DNA of 7,207 bases from the NCBI GenBank assembly GCA_030612095.1, contig JAUWOO010000093.1, positions 1 to 7,207 on the forward strand. The letters are read 5' to 3'. Source of the DNA: Thermoplasmatota archaeon. GTDB taxonomy: Archaea > Thermoplasmatota > E2 > DHVEG-1. The notes below the pieces were generated by a model. It worked only from the letters and a program-made list of their open reading frames with translations. It searched no databases and was not told the origin of the DNA. A program made the translations under genes and the position numbers. Below are positions 1 through 5,831 of the stretch, piece by piece; positions within the stretch are counted from its first letter, which is position 1; every line of letters begins with the position of its first letter.

Positions 1-140
1 ATAAAAGCCAGGATAATGATATGATCACCCACCTAGAGCTAGAAAGTCAGACAGCATCACAGTCAGCAGCAACAATGGATTTCAAAGAGGGAGTTGCAGC
101 TTTTGTCGAAAAAAGGAAACCTATTTTCAAAGGTAAATAG
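1..140 (+). CDS. Enoyl-CoA hydratase/isomerase family protein, C-terminal end only
   Basis: Only the last 45 complete codons lie in the window (reading from base 3, TAG stop at 138-140). The peptide ends with the pattern D-F-K-E-G-V-A-A-F-V-E-K-R-K-P-x-F-K-G-K, the characteristic C-terminus of crotonase-fold proteins (the 'EG..AF.EKR.P.F.G' motif), where the last helix packs over a neighbouring subunit of the trimer. The complete gene downstream ends in a related pattern (EGISAFLEKRK), so two crotonases lie in tandem. The catalytic part is missing, so hydratase, isomerase or another crotonase activity cannot be told apart. The context of coenzyme A-ester catabolism fits fatty acid or branched-chain amino acid breakdown. 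The stop is TAG, and translation past it would run only 17 codons to another TAG, so TAG appears to be an ordinary stop codon here. Confidence 0.85.
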   Translation, partial: KSQDNDMITHLELESQTASQSAATMDFKEGVAAFVEKRKPIFKGK

Positions 141-176
141 AATTTATCGGCAATTGTTGTAAAAACTTTAGAAACC

Positions 177-184
177 TTTATTTA
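177..184 (+). promoter_or_regulatory. Possible archaeal TATA box for the carboxylase operon
   Basis: The sequence TTTATTTA is preceded by GAAACC, which could act as a purine-rich BRE element. Transcription would start near base 207 and leave a leader of about 47 bases before the ATG at 254. The 113-base gap after the upstream crotonase leaves room for a separate promoter, but co-transcription with that gene is not excluded. The call rests on motif and spacing alone. Confidence 0.35.
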
Positions 185-253
185 TTCTGCCTAGCATCGC
201 CAACGCACATCTGATAGTGAACCTCCATAACAACTTATTAAGGGGATAAAACT

Positions 254-1036
254 ATGAAATATAAAACTTTAGAAATATACAAAGAAAAAGACGTTGTTAC
301 GGTCCGTCTGAACAGACCAGAAGTTCACAATGCAGTGAACGAGAAACTAATGAAAGAGTTGACAAGCTGTTTTAAAGAATTATCTTCTGATGATGCCATC
401 AGAGTAATTGTACTCACTGGCAATGGCAAATCCTTCTGCGCTGGTGCTGATCTTAACTGGATGAAAAGTATGGCTAAATATTCAAAAGAAGAAAACATCC
501 AAGATAGTAGACTTTTATTAGACTTATATGAAACGATTTATTCCTGTCCAAAGCCAGTAATAGGCCGTATCAATGGTCACACATTTGGAGGAGGAATAGG
601 ACTTGTTGCTGTATGTGACATAACAATAGCATCACCTGGACTAAAATTTGCATTCAGCGAGACAAACCTTGGGATAATACCTTCTGTTATATCAACATAC
701 ATTGTAAGGCGCATAGGCCTATTCAACATGAGGCGGCTTTTCATAACAGGCGAACGATTCATTTCAGAATATGCAAAAGAAATTGGTCTTATAGATTATG
801 TTGTACCAGAAGAGAATCTCGATGCTGAAATACAAAAATATGCTAAATGGCTTCATTCCTCAGGTCCAAAGTCCATAGCGGAGATAAAAAACCTAGTAGA
901 CAAATGTCAAAAAATGGATGTAGAGGAGTATAAAGAGTTCACAGTAGAAAAAATAGCCGAACTAAGAATCTCAGATGAGGGACAAGAAGGAATCAGCGCA
1001 TTCCTTGAAAAAAGAAAAACAAAATGGAGTGAATAA
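254..1036 (+). CDS. liuC: Crotonase-family 3-methylglutaconyl-CoA hydratase (probable)
   Basis: A 260-residue protein, the usual length for a crotonase. It should hydrate 3-methylglutaconyl-CoA to 3-hydroxy-3-methylglutaryl-CoA in the cytoplasm, the step after 3-methylcrotonyl-CoA carboxylase. The oxyanion-hole segments are visible: C-A-G-A-D-L at residues 62-67 and F-G-G-G-I-G-L at 111-117. After A-D-L comes N-W-M-K-S-M-A-K-Y-S, typical of LiuC-type hydratases, and around 135-148 the S-E-x-x-L-G-I-I-P-S-V-I-S pattern is likewise LiuC-like. Glu136 matches the second catalytic Glu of rat crotonase (Glu164). Gly116 occupies the place of the first (Glu144), which I recall as common in LiuC-type enzymes. 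An AGGGGAT ribosome binding site at 241-247 supports the ATG. Two bases separate its stop from the biotin carboxylase start, and the carboxylase neighbours support this substrate over a general enoyl-CoA hydratase. Another crotonase specificity remains possible. Confidence 0.82.
   Translation: MKYKTLEIYKEKDVVTVRLNRPEVHNAVNEKLMKELTSCFKELSSDDAIRVIVLTGNGKSFCAGADLNWMKSMAKYSKEENIQDSRLLLDLYETIYSCPKPVIGRINGHTFGGGIGLVAVCDITIASPGLKFAFSETNLGIIPSVISTYIVRRIGLFNMRRLFITGERFISEYAKEIGLIDYVVPEENLDAEIQKYAKWLHSSGPKSIAEIKNLVDKCQKMDVEEYKEFTVEKIAELRISDEGQEGISAFLEKRKTKWSE
1026..1032 (+). promoter_or_regulatory. Ribosome binding site for the TTG start of biotin carboxylase
   Basis: GGAGTGA lies inside the last codons of the hydratase gene and six bases before the TTG at 1039. 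The reading frame at this TTG gives M-F-K-K-V-L-I-A-N-R-G-E-I-A, the exact N-terminus expected of biotin carboxylase. This fixes the unconventional start codon and indicates translational coupling with the hydratase. Confidence 0.7.
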
Positions 1037-1038
1037 TT

Positions 1039-2541
1039 TTGTTTAAAAAAGTACTCATAGCTAACCGTGGAGAAATAGCTGTAAGGATTATAAAAGCCTG
1101 TCAGGAAATGGACATAAAAACTGTAGCAGTGTACTCAGAAGTAGATGAGAATGCACCACATGTCCAACTTGCTGATGAAACAGTTAATCTTGGAGATCCA
1201 ACACCTATTGAAAGTTACCTGAACATTCCAAAAATAATAAAGGTCGCACAGGATGTCGGTGCAGATGCCATACATCCAGGATATGGATTCCTTGCAGAGA
1301 ACCCTGATTTTGCAAAATCCTGCAATGATAAGAAAATGAAATTCATTGGTCCTAGCCCTAAGGTTATAAGCCTGATGGGAGATAAAATAGCGGCAAAAAA
1401 AATCATGGAAAAAGCTGGAGTGCCTGTAATTCCTGGTTATCATGGAGTAAAGCAGGATAACTCTTCAATGGTAAAAGAGGGAAGGAAAATTGGTTTTCCT
1501 CTTTTGGTTAAAGCTGCTGCTGGTGGTGGCGGAAAGGGAATGAGAATAGTTCATTCTGAGGATATGCTTAAAGATTCCATAGAAAGTGCAAAACGTGAAT
1601 CGAAATCTGCCTTTGGAAATGATACTGTATTTCTTGAGAAGTACATTGATAAACCTCGACATATAGAATTTCAGATACTAGCTGATGAACATGGAAATAT
1701 CGTCCATCTTTTCGAGAGAGAATGCTCCATACAAAGAAGACATCAGAAAATTATAGAAGAGACACCGTCACCAGTTATGACTCCAGAATTGCGAGAGAAA
1801 ATGGGTAAAGCAGCTATAAAAGCTGCAGAGGCAGTAGGTTATTCAAATGCTGGAACTGTCGAATTCATGGTTGATGGAAACCTTGACTTCTATTTCATGG
1901 AGATGAACACCAGATTACAGGTAGAACATCCGATAACAGAGATGACTACTGGTGTTGATCTTGCTAAATGGCAACTGAGAATTGCCAGCGGCATGAAACT
2001 TACGCTTAAACAGAAAGAGTTGATCCAACGTGGCCATGCCATTGAATGTCGTATATATGCAGAAAATCCATCGAATGGATTTCTACCAAGCATTGGAACG
2101 TTAACAAAAGTAGAATCACCTACTGGACCTAACGTAAGAAATGACACTGGTATTTATGCCGGTATGAAGATAACTCCATATTATGATCCGATGCTTGCCA
2201 AACTTGTAGTAAGCAGTGAGAACAGAGAAGACTGTATCAACAAGATGATATGGGCACTATCACGCTATGTAGTTTTAGGAGTGACAACCAATATATCTTT
2301 CCTAAAGAAAGTACTTAGTCATGACGAGTTTAAAAAGGGAAACATAACCACCCATTTTATTGATAATCACTTTAAGGACTGGATGAACGCCAAGGAAGGA
2401 TTACCTGTTGAAGCACTCATTGCTCTTGCAGTATATGATTCGATGCATTCCAAGACACAGGAAATTGTAAGGTACAAAGAATCTGATCCACATTCACCTT
2501 GGAAACATGTTGGAAGATGGAGAATGGGGGTTGATTCGTAG
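1039..2541 (+). CDS. accC: Biotin carboxylase subunit of acyl-CoA (3-methylcrotonyl-CoA) carboxylase
   Basis: A 500-residue biotin carboxylase that uses ATP and bicarbonate to carboxylate biotin on the carrier protein. Domain order: N-terminal pre-ATP-grasp domain (I-A-N-R-G-E-I-A at 7-14, G-Y-G-F-L-A-E-N at 81-88), ATP-grasp domain with the glycine-rich lid A-A-A-G-G-G-G-K-G-M (159-168), then the C-terminal domain. Residues line up almost number for number with E. coli AccC: Lys116, Lys158, Glu288, Asn290, Arg292, Glu296 and Arg338 are present in F-M-E-M-N-T-R-L-Q-V-E-H and E-C-R-I-Y-A-E-N. E-C-S-I-Q-R-R-H-Q-K (228-237) is intact. It is about 50 residues longer than AccC. The tail contains S-P-W...G-R-W-R (486-495), resembling the linker that follows biotin carboxylase in long 3-methylcrotonyl-CoA carboxylase alpha chains. 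The start is TTG, the stop TAG directly abuts the next ATG, and both genes share one frame. The substrate is inferred from the carboxyltransferase downstream. Confidence 0.95.
   Translation: MFKKVLIANRGEIAVRIIKACQEMDIKTVAVYSEVDENAPHVQLADETVNLGDPTPIESYLNIPKIIKVAQDVGADAIHPGYGFLAENPDFAKSCNDKKMKFIGPSPKVISLMGDKIAAKKIMEKAGVPVIPGYHGVKQDNSSMVKEGRKIGFPLLVKAAAGGGGKGMRIVHSEDMLKDSIESAKRESKSAFGNDTVFLEKYIDKPRHIEFQILADEHGNIVHLFERECSIQRRHQKIIEETPSPVMTPELREKMGKAAIKAAEAVGYSNAGTVEFMVDGNLDFYFMEMNTRLQVEHPITEMTTGVDLAKWQLRIASGMKLTLKQKELIQRGHAIECRIYAENPSNGFLPSIGTLTKVESPTGPNVRNDTGIYAGMKITPYYDPMLAKLVVSSENREDCINKMIWALSRYVVLGVTTNISFLKKVLSHDEFKKGNITTHFIDNHFKDWMNAKEGLPVEALIALAVYDSMHSKTQEIVRYKESDPHSPWKHVGRWRMGVDS
2526..2535 (+). 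promoter_or_regulatory. Possible ribosome binding site for the biotin carrier gene
   Basis: GGGGGTTGAT lies at the end of the biotin carboxylase gene, with the G run ending 11 bases before the ATG at 2542. It resembles GGAGGTGAT with mismatches. Its presence favours independent or coupled initiation of the carrier over read-through of the UAG at 2539-2541. It is a moderate match only. Confidence 0.4.
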
Positions 2542-3039
2542 ATGTTTATCAACTATGAGCATGAAAACCATGTGTACAACGTGTCGGTTGAACGTAGAAA
2601 AAATCAATATTTTGTAACATATGACAATACAGAGTATAAAGTAGAGGCGGACGAAATAAAACCTGGATATCTAAAAATAAAACTTGGCGATAGAGTTATT
2701 AAATGCGTGATCACCAAGGGCGACAAAGACAAATTTGTATTTGTAGAGGGGGATGTATTTAAGGTTAGAAATATAGAGCTCACTGGAGCAAAGAAAACCA
2801 AGAAAAAGGAGAAGGGGGCTCTCAATTCACCAATCTCCGGAAAAGTAGTGAGTATAAAGGTAAAAGATGGAGATAAGGTCAAAAAAGGAGACGTTCTTAT
2901 GATTATCGAAGCCATGAAAATGGAATACCTAATAAGAGCACCGTACAATGGCAAAGTAAAAAAAGTTAATTTTAAGGAGAATGGCCAAATTGAAATTGGT
3001 CAAAATACAGTAGAAATTACAAAGAATAAGGAGGATTAA
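2542..3039 (+). CDS. Biotin carboxyl carrier protein of acyl-CoA carboxylase
   Basis: A 165-residue carrier that moves carboxybiotin from the biotin carboxylase to the carboxyltransferase. The C-terminal biotinyl domain spans about residues 94-162: S-P-I-S-G-K-V first, then K-V-K-D-G-D-K-V-K-K-G-D-V-L, the biotinylation motif E-A-M-K-M-E (123-128, acceptor Lys126), and A-P-Y-N-G-K-V before the closing strand. Residues 1-80 are beta-rich and probably correspond to the BT-type domain that binds the holoenzyme core in long alpha chains. A lysine-rich linker (84-91, K-K-T-K-K-K-E-K) joins the two. There is no Ala/Pro-rich linker as in bacterial AccB. The ATG directly follows the UAG of the preceding gene in the same frame, so the two proteins look like an alpha chain cut at one codon. 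A separate carrier of this size is also known in archaeal acetyl/propionyl-CoA carboxylases. Confidence 0.92.
   Translation: MFINYEHENHVYNVSVERRKNQYFVTYDNTEYKVEADEIKPGYLKIKLGDRVIKCVITKGDKDKFVFVEGDVFKVRNIELTGAKKTKKKEKGALNSPISGKVVSIKVKDGDKVKKGDVLMIIEAMKMEYLIRAPYNGKVKKVNFKENGQIEIGQNTVEITKNKED
3028..3036 (+). promoter_or_regulatory. Strong ribosome binding site for the carboxyltransferase
   Basis: AAGGAGGAT runs up to the stop codon of the carrier gene, with GGAGG ending nine bases before the ATG at 3044. It is the best Shine-Dalgarno match in the window and fits a need for high carboxyltransferase output in step with the carrier. Confidence 0.75.
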
Positions 3040-3043
3040 AAAT

Positions 3044-4651
3044 ATGGATGCTATTGAAAGTCATGTAGATAATTCCAGCAAGGAGTACAAAGAAAATTTT
3101 GCTCATTATGAAAAACTTGTAAAAAATCTTAAAGATAAAATTGCAATCGCGGCAAAGGGTGGCGGTGAAGAAAAAATAAAACTTCACAAATCAAGGAATA
3201 AAATGCTTGCTCGTGAACGTATTGATGCACTTCTTGATCCTGACACCCCATTCATGGAGTTTAACTCACTTGCAGGATATGACATGTATAAAGATAGGTC
3301 ACCCTGTGCTGGTATGGTTACAGGTATTGGGATTATACATGGGCGCGAGGTTGTAATTGTCGCTAATGATGCAACAGTCACTGGGGGGACATATTATCCA
3401 ATGACTGTCAAGAAACATTTAAGAGCGCAAGAAATCGCTAAGAAAAACAATCTCCCATGCATATATCTAGTCGACTCGGGTGGCGCATTTTTACCTATGC
3501 AAGATGAAGTATTTCCAGATAGAGAGCACTTTGGAAGGATCTTCTATAATCAGGCTACGATGTCAGCTAAGGGCATACCACAGATAGCAGTTGTCATGGG
3601 TTCATGTACGGCCGGTGGGGCATACGTTCCTGCTATGTCAGATGAAACAATAATTGTCAAAGGAACTGGTACTATTTTCCTTGGCGGACCACCACTTGTC
3701 AAAGCAGCAACTGGTGAAGAAGTAACCGCAGAAAATTTAGGTGGTGCAGATGTTCACTGCCGAGAAAGTGGAGTTTCAGACCATTACGCCCATGATGATC
3801 CAGAAGCCATACACATGGCAAGAAACATTGTGGAAAATCTAAATAGGCCTGAGAAAACACAATTGGATGTTAGAAAGCCTGAGGAACCAGCATACGATAT
3901 CAAGGAAATATATGGGATAATATCAAAGGATCCAAGAACACCATTTGATATTAGGGAAATCATTGCCCGGATTGTAGATGGTTCAAAATTCCATGAGTTT
4001 AAAGCATTATATGGTGAAACCCTAGTCTGTGGTTTTGCAAAGATAATGGGATATCCCGTTGGCATACTTGCAAACAATGGAGTCTTATTTTCAGAGTCGG
4101 CACTTAAAGGCACACATTTTATAGAGATATGTTGTCAAAGAAAAATACCACTGATTTTCCTACAAAACATAACCGGATTCATGGTTGGAAAGAAATATGA
4201 GGCGGGAGGCATCGCAAAAAACGGTGCCAAGATGGTTAGCGCTGTAGCAACTGCCCAAGTTCCTAAATTCACTGTTATAATCGCCGGATCATTTGGAGCA
4301 GGTAACTATGGTATGTGTGGGCGAGCCTATGGGCCAAGACAATTATGGATGTGGCCAAATGCACGCATCTCAGTAATGGGCGGTCAACAAGCTGCAGGTG
4401 TCCTGTTGACCGTTAAAAAAGACCAACTATGGCGAAAAGGCAAAGAAATGACAGAAGAAGAGGAAAAAGCAATAACAGAACCCATACTGGACAAATATGA
4501 AAAAGAGGGCAATCCTTACTATAGCACGGCTCGAATATGGGATGATGGAATAATTGACCCAGTGGATACGCGATTAGTACTGGGGCTTGGCATTTCAGCA
4601 TCACTTAACGCCCCAATTCCAGACTGGAAACCTGGTGTATTCAGAATGTAA
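3044..4651 (+). CDS. liuB: 3-methylcrotonyl-CoA carboxylase, carboxyltransferase (beta) subunit
   Basis: A 535-residue carboxyltransferase, the normal length for the beta subunit. It transfers the carboxyl group from carboxybiotin to 3-methylcrotonyl-CoA, giving 3-methylglutaconyl-CoA. Two crotonase-like halves are visible. The N half has L-V-D-S-G-G-A-F-L-P-M-Q (142-153), G-S-C-T-A-G-G-A-Y-V-P-A-M (186-198), and G-T-I-F-L-G-G-P-P-L-V-K-A-A-T-G-E (209-225), followed by L-G-G-A-D-V-H (232-238). The C half has F-L-Q-N-I-T-G-F-M-V-G-K (372-383), E-A-G-G-I-A-K (386-392), and G-S-F-G-A-G-N-Y-G-M-C-G-R-A-Y (415-429), then W-M-W-P-N-A-R-I-S-V-M-G-G. The C-terminus G-V-F-R-M is a hallmark of methylcrotonyl-CoA carboxylase beta chains; propionyl- and acetyl-CoA enzymes differ at many of these blocks. 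Geranyl-CoA carboxylase is a close relative and the main alternative, but no isoprenoid-degradation genes are visible. The gene lies four bases after the carrier gene, and the adjacent LiuC-type hydratase supports the leucine assignment. Confidence 0.93.
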   Translation: MDAIESHVDNSSKEYKENFAHYEKLVKNLKDKIAIAAKGGGEEKIKLHKSRNKMLARERIDALLDPDTPFMEFNSLAGYDMYKDRSPCAGMVTGIGIIHGREVVIVANDATVTGGTYYPMTVKKHLRAQEIAKKNNLPCIYLVDSGGAFLPMQDEVFPDREHFGRIFYNQATMSAKGIPQIAVVMGSCTAGGAYVPAMSDETIIVKGTGTIFLGGPPLVKAATGEEVTAENLGGADVHCRESGVSDHYAHDDPEAIHMARNIVENLNRPEKTQLDVRKPEEPAYDIKEIYGIISKDPRTPFDIREIIARIVDGSKFHEFKALYGETLVCGFAKIMGYPVGILANNGVLFSESALKGTHFIEICCQRKIPLIFLQNITGFMVGKKYEAGGIAKNGAKMVSAVATAQVPKFTVIIAGSFGAGNYGMCGRAYGPRQLWMWPNARISVMGGQQAAGVLLTVKKDQLWRKGKEMTEEEEKAITEPILDKYEKEGNPYYSTARIWDDGIIDPVDTRLVLGLGISASLNAPIPDWKPGVFRM

Positions 4652-4670
4652 AATGGAAACACACAGATTG

Positions 4671-4705
4671 TAGTTTTCTTCTGATTATTCCTTTTATGAT
4701 TTCTA
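4671..4705 (+). terminator. T-rich tract, probable archaeal terminator of the carboxylase operon
   Basis: A run of short T clusters (TTTTCTT, TTCCTTTT, TTTCT) starts 20 bases after the carboxyltransferase stop, with no clear hairpin. Archaeal RNA polymerase commonly stops at such oligo-U tracts, and a new TATA box follows at 4747, so a transcript end here is reasonable. Confidence 0.4.
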
Positions 4706-4746
4706 TGCTGATCCCGCCACCATTGATATAATCGACAGAGACAGAA

Positions 4747-4754
4747 TTTATAAA
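4747..4754 (+). promoter_or_regulatory. TATA box for the small acidic protein
   Basis: TTTATAAA is preceded by AGACAGAA, a possible BRE. It predicts transcription from about base 4776, leaving a leader of about 19 bases with the ribosome binding site at 4785-4789. The spacing to the ATG at 4795 is consistent throughout. Confidence 0.6.
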
Positions 4755-4784
4755 GAGCCAGTTGTTATAAGAGTAGTGGTTGAA

Positions 4785-4789
4785 GGAGG
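4785..4789 (+). promoter_or_regulatory. Ribosome binding site that sets the ATG start at 4795
   Basis: GGAGG lies five bases before the ATG at 4795. It overlaps the extended frame that would begin at TTG 4780, so it can serve only the ATG. Confidence 0.7.
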
Positions 4790-4794
4790 GAAAG

Positions 4795-5064
4795 ATGAAA
4801 GATAAGATCTTGGAAGAAGCCTTGAAATGGTATGAAAATCAAGATGGAAATCCAGATATAGGGGATTTTATCGATATAGTAATCCACAAAACAACAGACT
4901 CCCTTTTTGACAAGATTATAGAGGAATTGAGAGGTGAATTTTCCAACGGCAATCTGAAACATAATTTTGTGATTTCTAGTGATTACTATCTTGATCTCAA
5001 ATTTAAAGATATCAAAGATAAATGTATAAAAAGCATGAAAAACGATTTTTCCCAATTGGAATAA
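4795..5064 (+). CDS. Small acidic hypothetical protein (89 residues)
   Basis: I do not recognise this protein. It has 89 residues, with 19 Asp/Glu against 13 Lys/Arg, one Cys (residue 77), and no signal peptide or membrane segment, so it should be soluble and cytoplasmic. The pattern suggests a helical N half (E-E-A-L-K-W-Y, then D-I-G-D-F-I-D-I-V-I, then D-K-I-I-E-E-L-R) and a short beta-like stretch (H-N-F-V-I-S-S-D-Y-Y-L-D-L-K-F, 56-70) before a last helix. I chose the ATG at 4795 over an in-frame TTG at 4780, because GGAGG at 4785-4789 sits five bases before the ATG and downstream of the TTG. It has its own TATA box, so it is a single-gene unit unrelated to the carboxylase operon. It could be a family restricted to close relatives; no function is proposed. 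Confidence 0.7.
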   Translation: MKDKILEEALKWYENQDGNPDIGDFIDIVIHKTTDSLFDKIIEELRGEFSNGNLKHNFVISSDYYLDLKFKDIKDKCIKSMKNDFSQLE

Positions 5065-5192
5065 AGTTTTAATTCGACTGGATTGGTGTTTTTATGTTTC
5101 AAATAATAGACACTTCTAATCAGAAAATTAGACTGGGCATAGTTAATAATACAGTTCGATTGTTTAACCAGCACTAAAGATTCTTCAAAACA

Positions 5193-5200
5193 TTTAAATT
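5193..5200 (+). promoter_or_regulatory. TATA box for the PRC-barrel membrane protein
   Basis: TTTAAATT is preceded by CAAAACA as a possible BRE. It predicts a transcript start near 5222, about 22 bases before the AUA codon at 5244 and about 97 bases before the first conventional start (TTG 5319). The short-leader arrangement matches the promoter at 4747. Confidence 0.5.
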
Positions 5201-5231
5201 AAACTATTAGTATTCAGATTATAATTTAAAA

Positions 5232-5237
5232 GGGGGA
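5232..5237 (+). promoter_or_regulatory. Ribosome binding site upstream of an AUA codon
   Basis: GGGGGA ends six bases before ATA at 5244, the first plausible initiation codon in the PRC-protein frame. No ATG, GTG or TTG in that frame lies within reach of this site, and no similar site precedes the TTG at 5319. Confidence 0.55.
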
Positions 5238-5243
5238 AGATCG

Positions 5244-5711
5244 ATAAAAAATAAACTACTCATTATCCCTGGATATTTTGCAGGAATAGGTAGTCTGTGT
5301 ATAATAACGTACAGAACATTGATAGCTTTTTTCAGCGAGAGTAAAGCAGTAACTATATATGTTAATAGATATGGGGAACATCATGCCGATATAATCGCTC
5401 TTATTCTTATTTGGATTATATGTTTGGTTGGTTTAGTATCCCTATATTTTGTAGTAAAACAAGGTAAATTAATAAAGACTCTTGAAAGTAGCGACATTAG
5501 AGGGAAAAAAGTGATGAATAAAGAAGGGGCGTACCTAGGCATCTTAAAGAGTTCACTAGTTGACAGAGAAACAGGAATGCCCTTTAGTATTCTTGTAGAG
5601 CCGTCCGTAGATATAGATCCGGAATTGTATACCTTGGATGATACAGGACATCTCGTATTTTCATTTGAATCTATAAGATCTGTGGAAGATGATATAATAA
5701 TTGAAAAATAA
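5244..5711 (+). CDS. Small membrane protein with C-terminal PRC-barrel-like domain, probable AUA start
   Basis: The frame is open from 5211. Starting at ATA 5244 gives 155 residues; the first conventional start, TTG at 5319, gives 130. With the longer start the order is a first membrane segment (about residues 5-23, L-L-I-I-P-G-Y-F-A-G-I-G), a loop of about 25 residues, a second membrane segment (about 48-71, with A-L-I-L-I-W-I-I-C-L-V-G-L-V) and a soluble tail. The tail (about 83-155) has G-K-K-V-M-N-K-E-G-A-Y-L-G (87-99), then alternating strands and S-I-R-S-V-E-D-D, as in PRC-barrel domains, which often occur in archaeal proteins linked to RNA processing, photosynthesis or cell division. 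The domain call is by pattern and is moderately secure; the function is unknown. The shorter start would cut through the first membrane segment and has no ribosome binding site. The gene has its own TATA box at 5193. Confidence 0.72.
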   Translation: MKNKLLIIPGYFAGIGSLCIITYRTLIAFFSESKAVTIYVNRYGEHHADIIALILIWIICLVGLVSLYFVVKQGKLIKTLESSDIRGKKVMNKEGAYLGILKSSLVDRETGMPFSILVEPSVDIDPELYTLDDTGHLVFSFESIRSVEDDIIIEK

Positions 5712-5773
5712 AAGTTTAGTTTTAGTAAATGAAGTAACTGATACTTTTTAGCAAGTTCTAATTTTATGATGTC

Positions 5774-5788
5774 ATGTTTTTAAAACAT
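5774..5788. repeat. Perfect 15-base palindrome upstream of the lipoprotein promoter
   Basis: ATGTTTT and AAAACAT are exact reverse complements around a single central T. The palindrome ends 11 bases before the TATA box at 5800, the position where a dimeric regulator could touch the promoter or the transcription factor B site. It could instead be part of the 3' end of the PRC-gene transcript, since it contains a T run. A role as operator is inferred from position only. Confidence 0.45.
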
Positions 5789-5799
5789 TAGAATAATAC

Positions 5800-5807
5800 T
5801 TATATAA
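5800..5807 (+). promoter_or_regulatory. TATA box ahead of the small ORF and lipoprotein gene
   Basis: TTATATAA is a near-ideal archaeal TATA box with AGAATAATAC before it. It predicts transcription from about 5829-5831, almost exactly at the ATG of the small ORF at 5832. A second A+T element, TTTATAAT at 5812-5819, would instead start the transcript near 5841 and exclude that small ORF. Confidence 0.55.
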
Positions 5808-5831
5808 CATATTTATAATGAAATGAGAATA

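Noticed and set aside
1135..1443. 102-codon minus-strand frame inside biotin carboxylase
   Set aside because: It is opposite a highly conserved coding region whose plus-strand protein is certain; the minus-strand peptide is Cys/Phe/Ile-rich and without motifs.
2539..2541. UAG as a pyrrolysine codon
   Set aside because: Not accepted as the main reading: no pyl genes are visible, another gene in the window ends normally at TAG, and an ATG with a possible ribosome binding site follows immediately. It is kept only as a testable alternative in the findings.
4765..5055. 96-codon minus-strand frame opposite the acidic protein
   Set aside because: The plus-strand frame has a TATA box, ribosome binding site and balanced composition; the minus frame has an odd Phe/Ile-rich composition and no ribosome binding site that I could see.
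5094..5177. 27-codon ATG-started frame between the acidic protein and the PRC-barrel gene
   Set aside because: It has no good ribosome binding site, lies in the T-rich region just after a stop codon, and its peptide shows no recognisable pattern.
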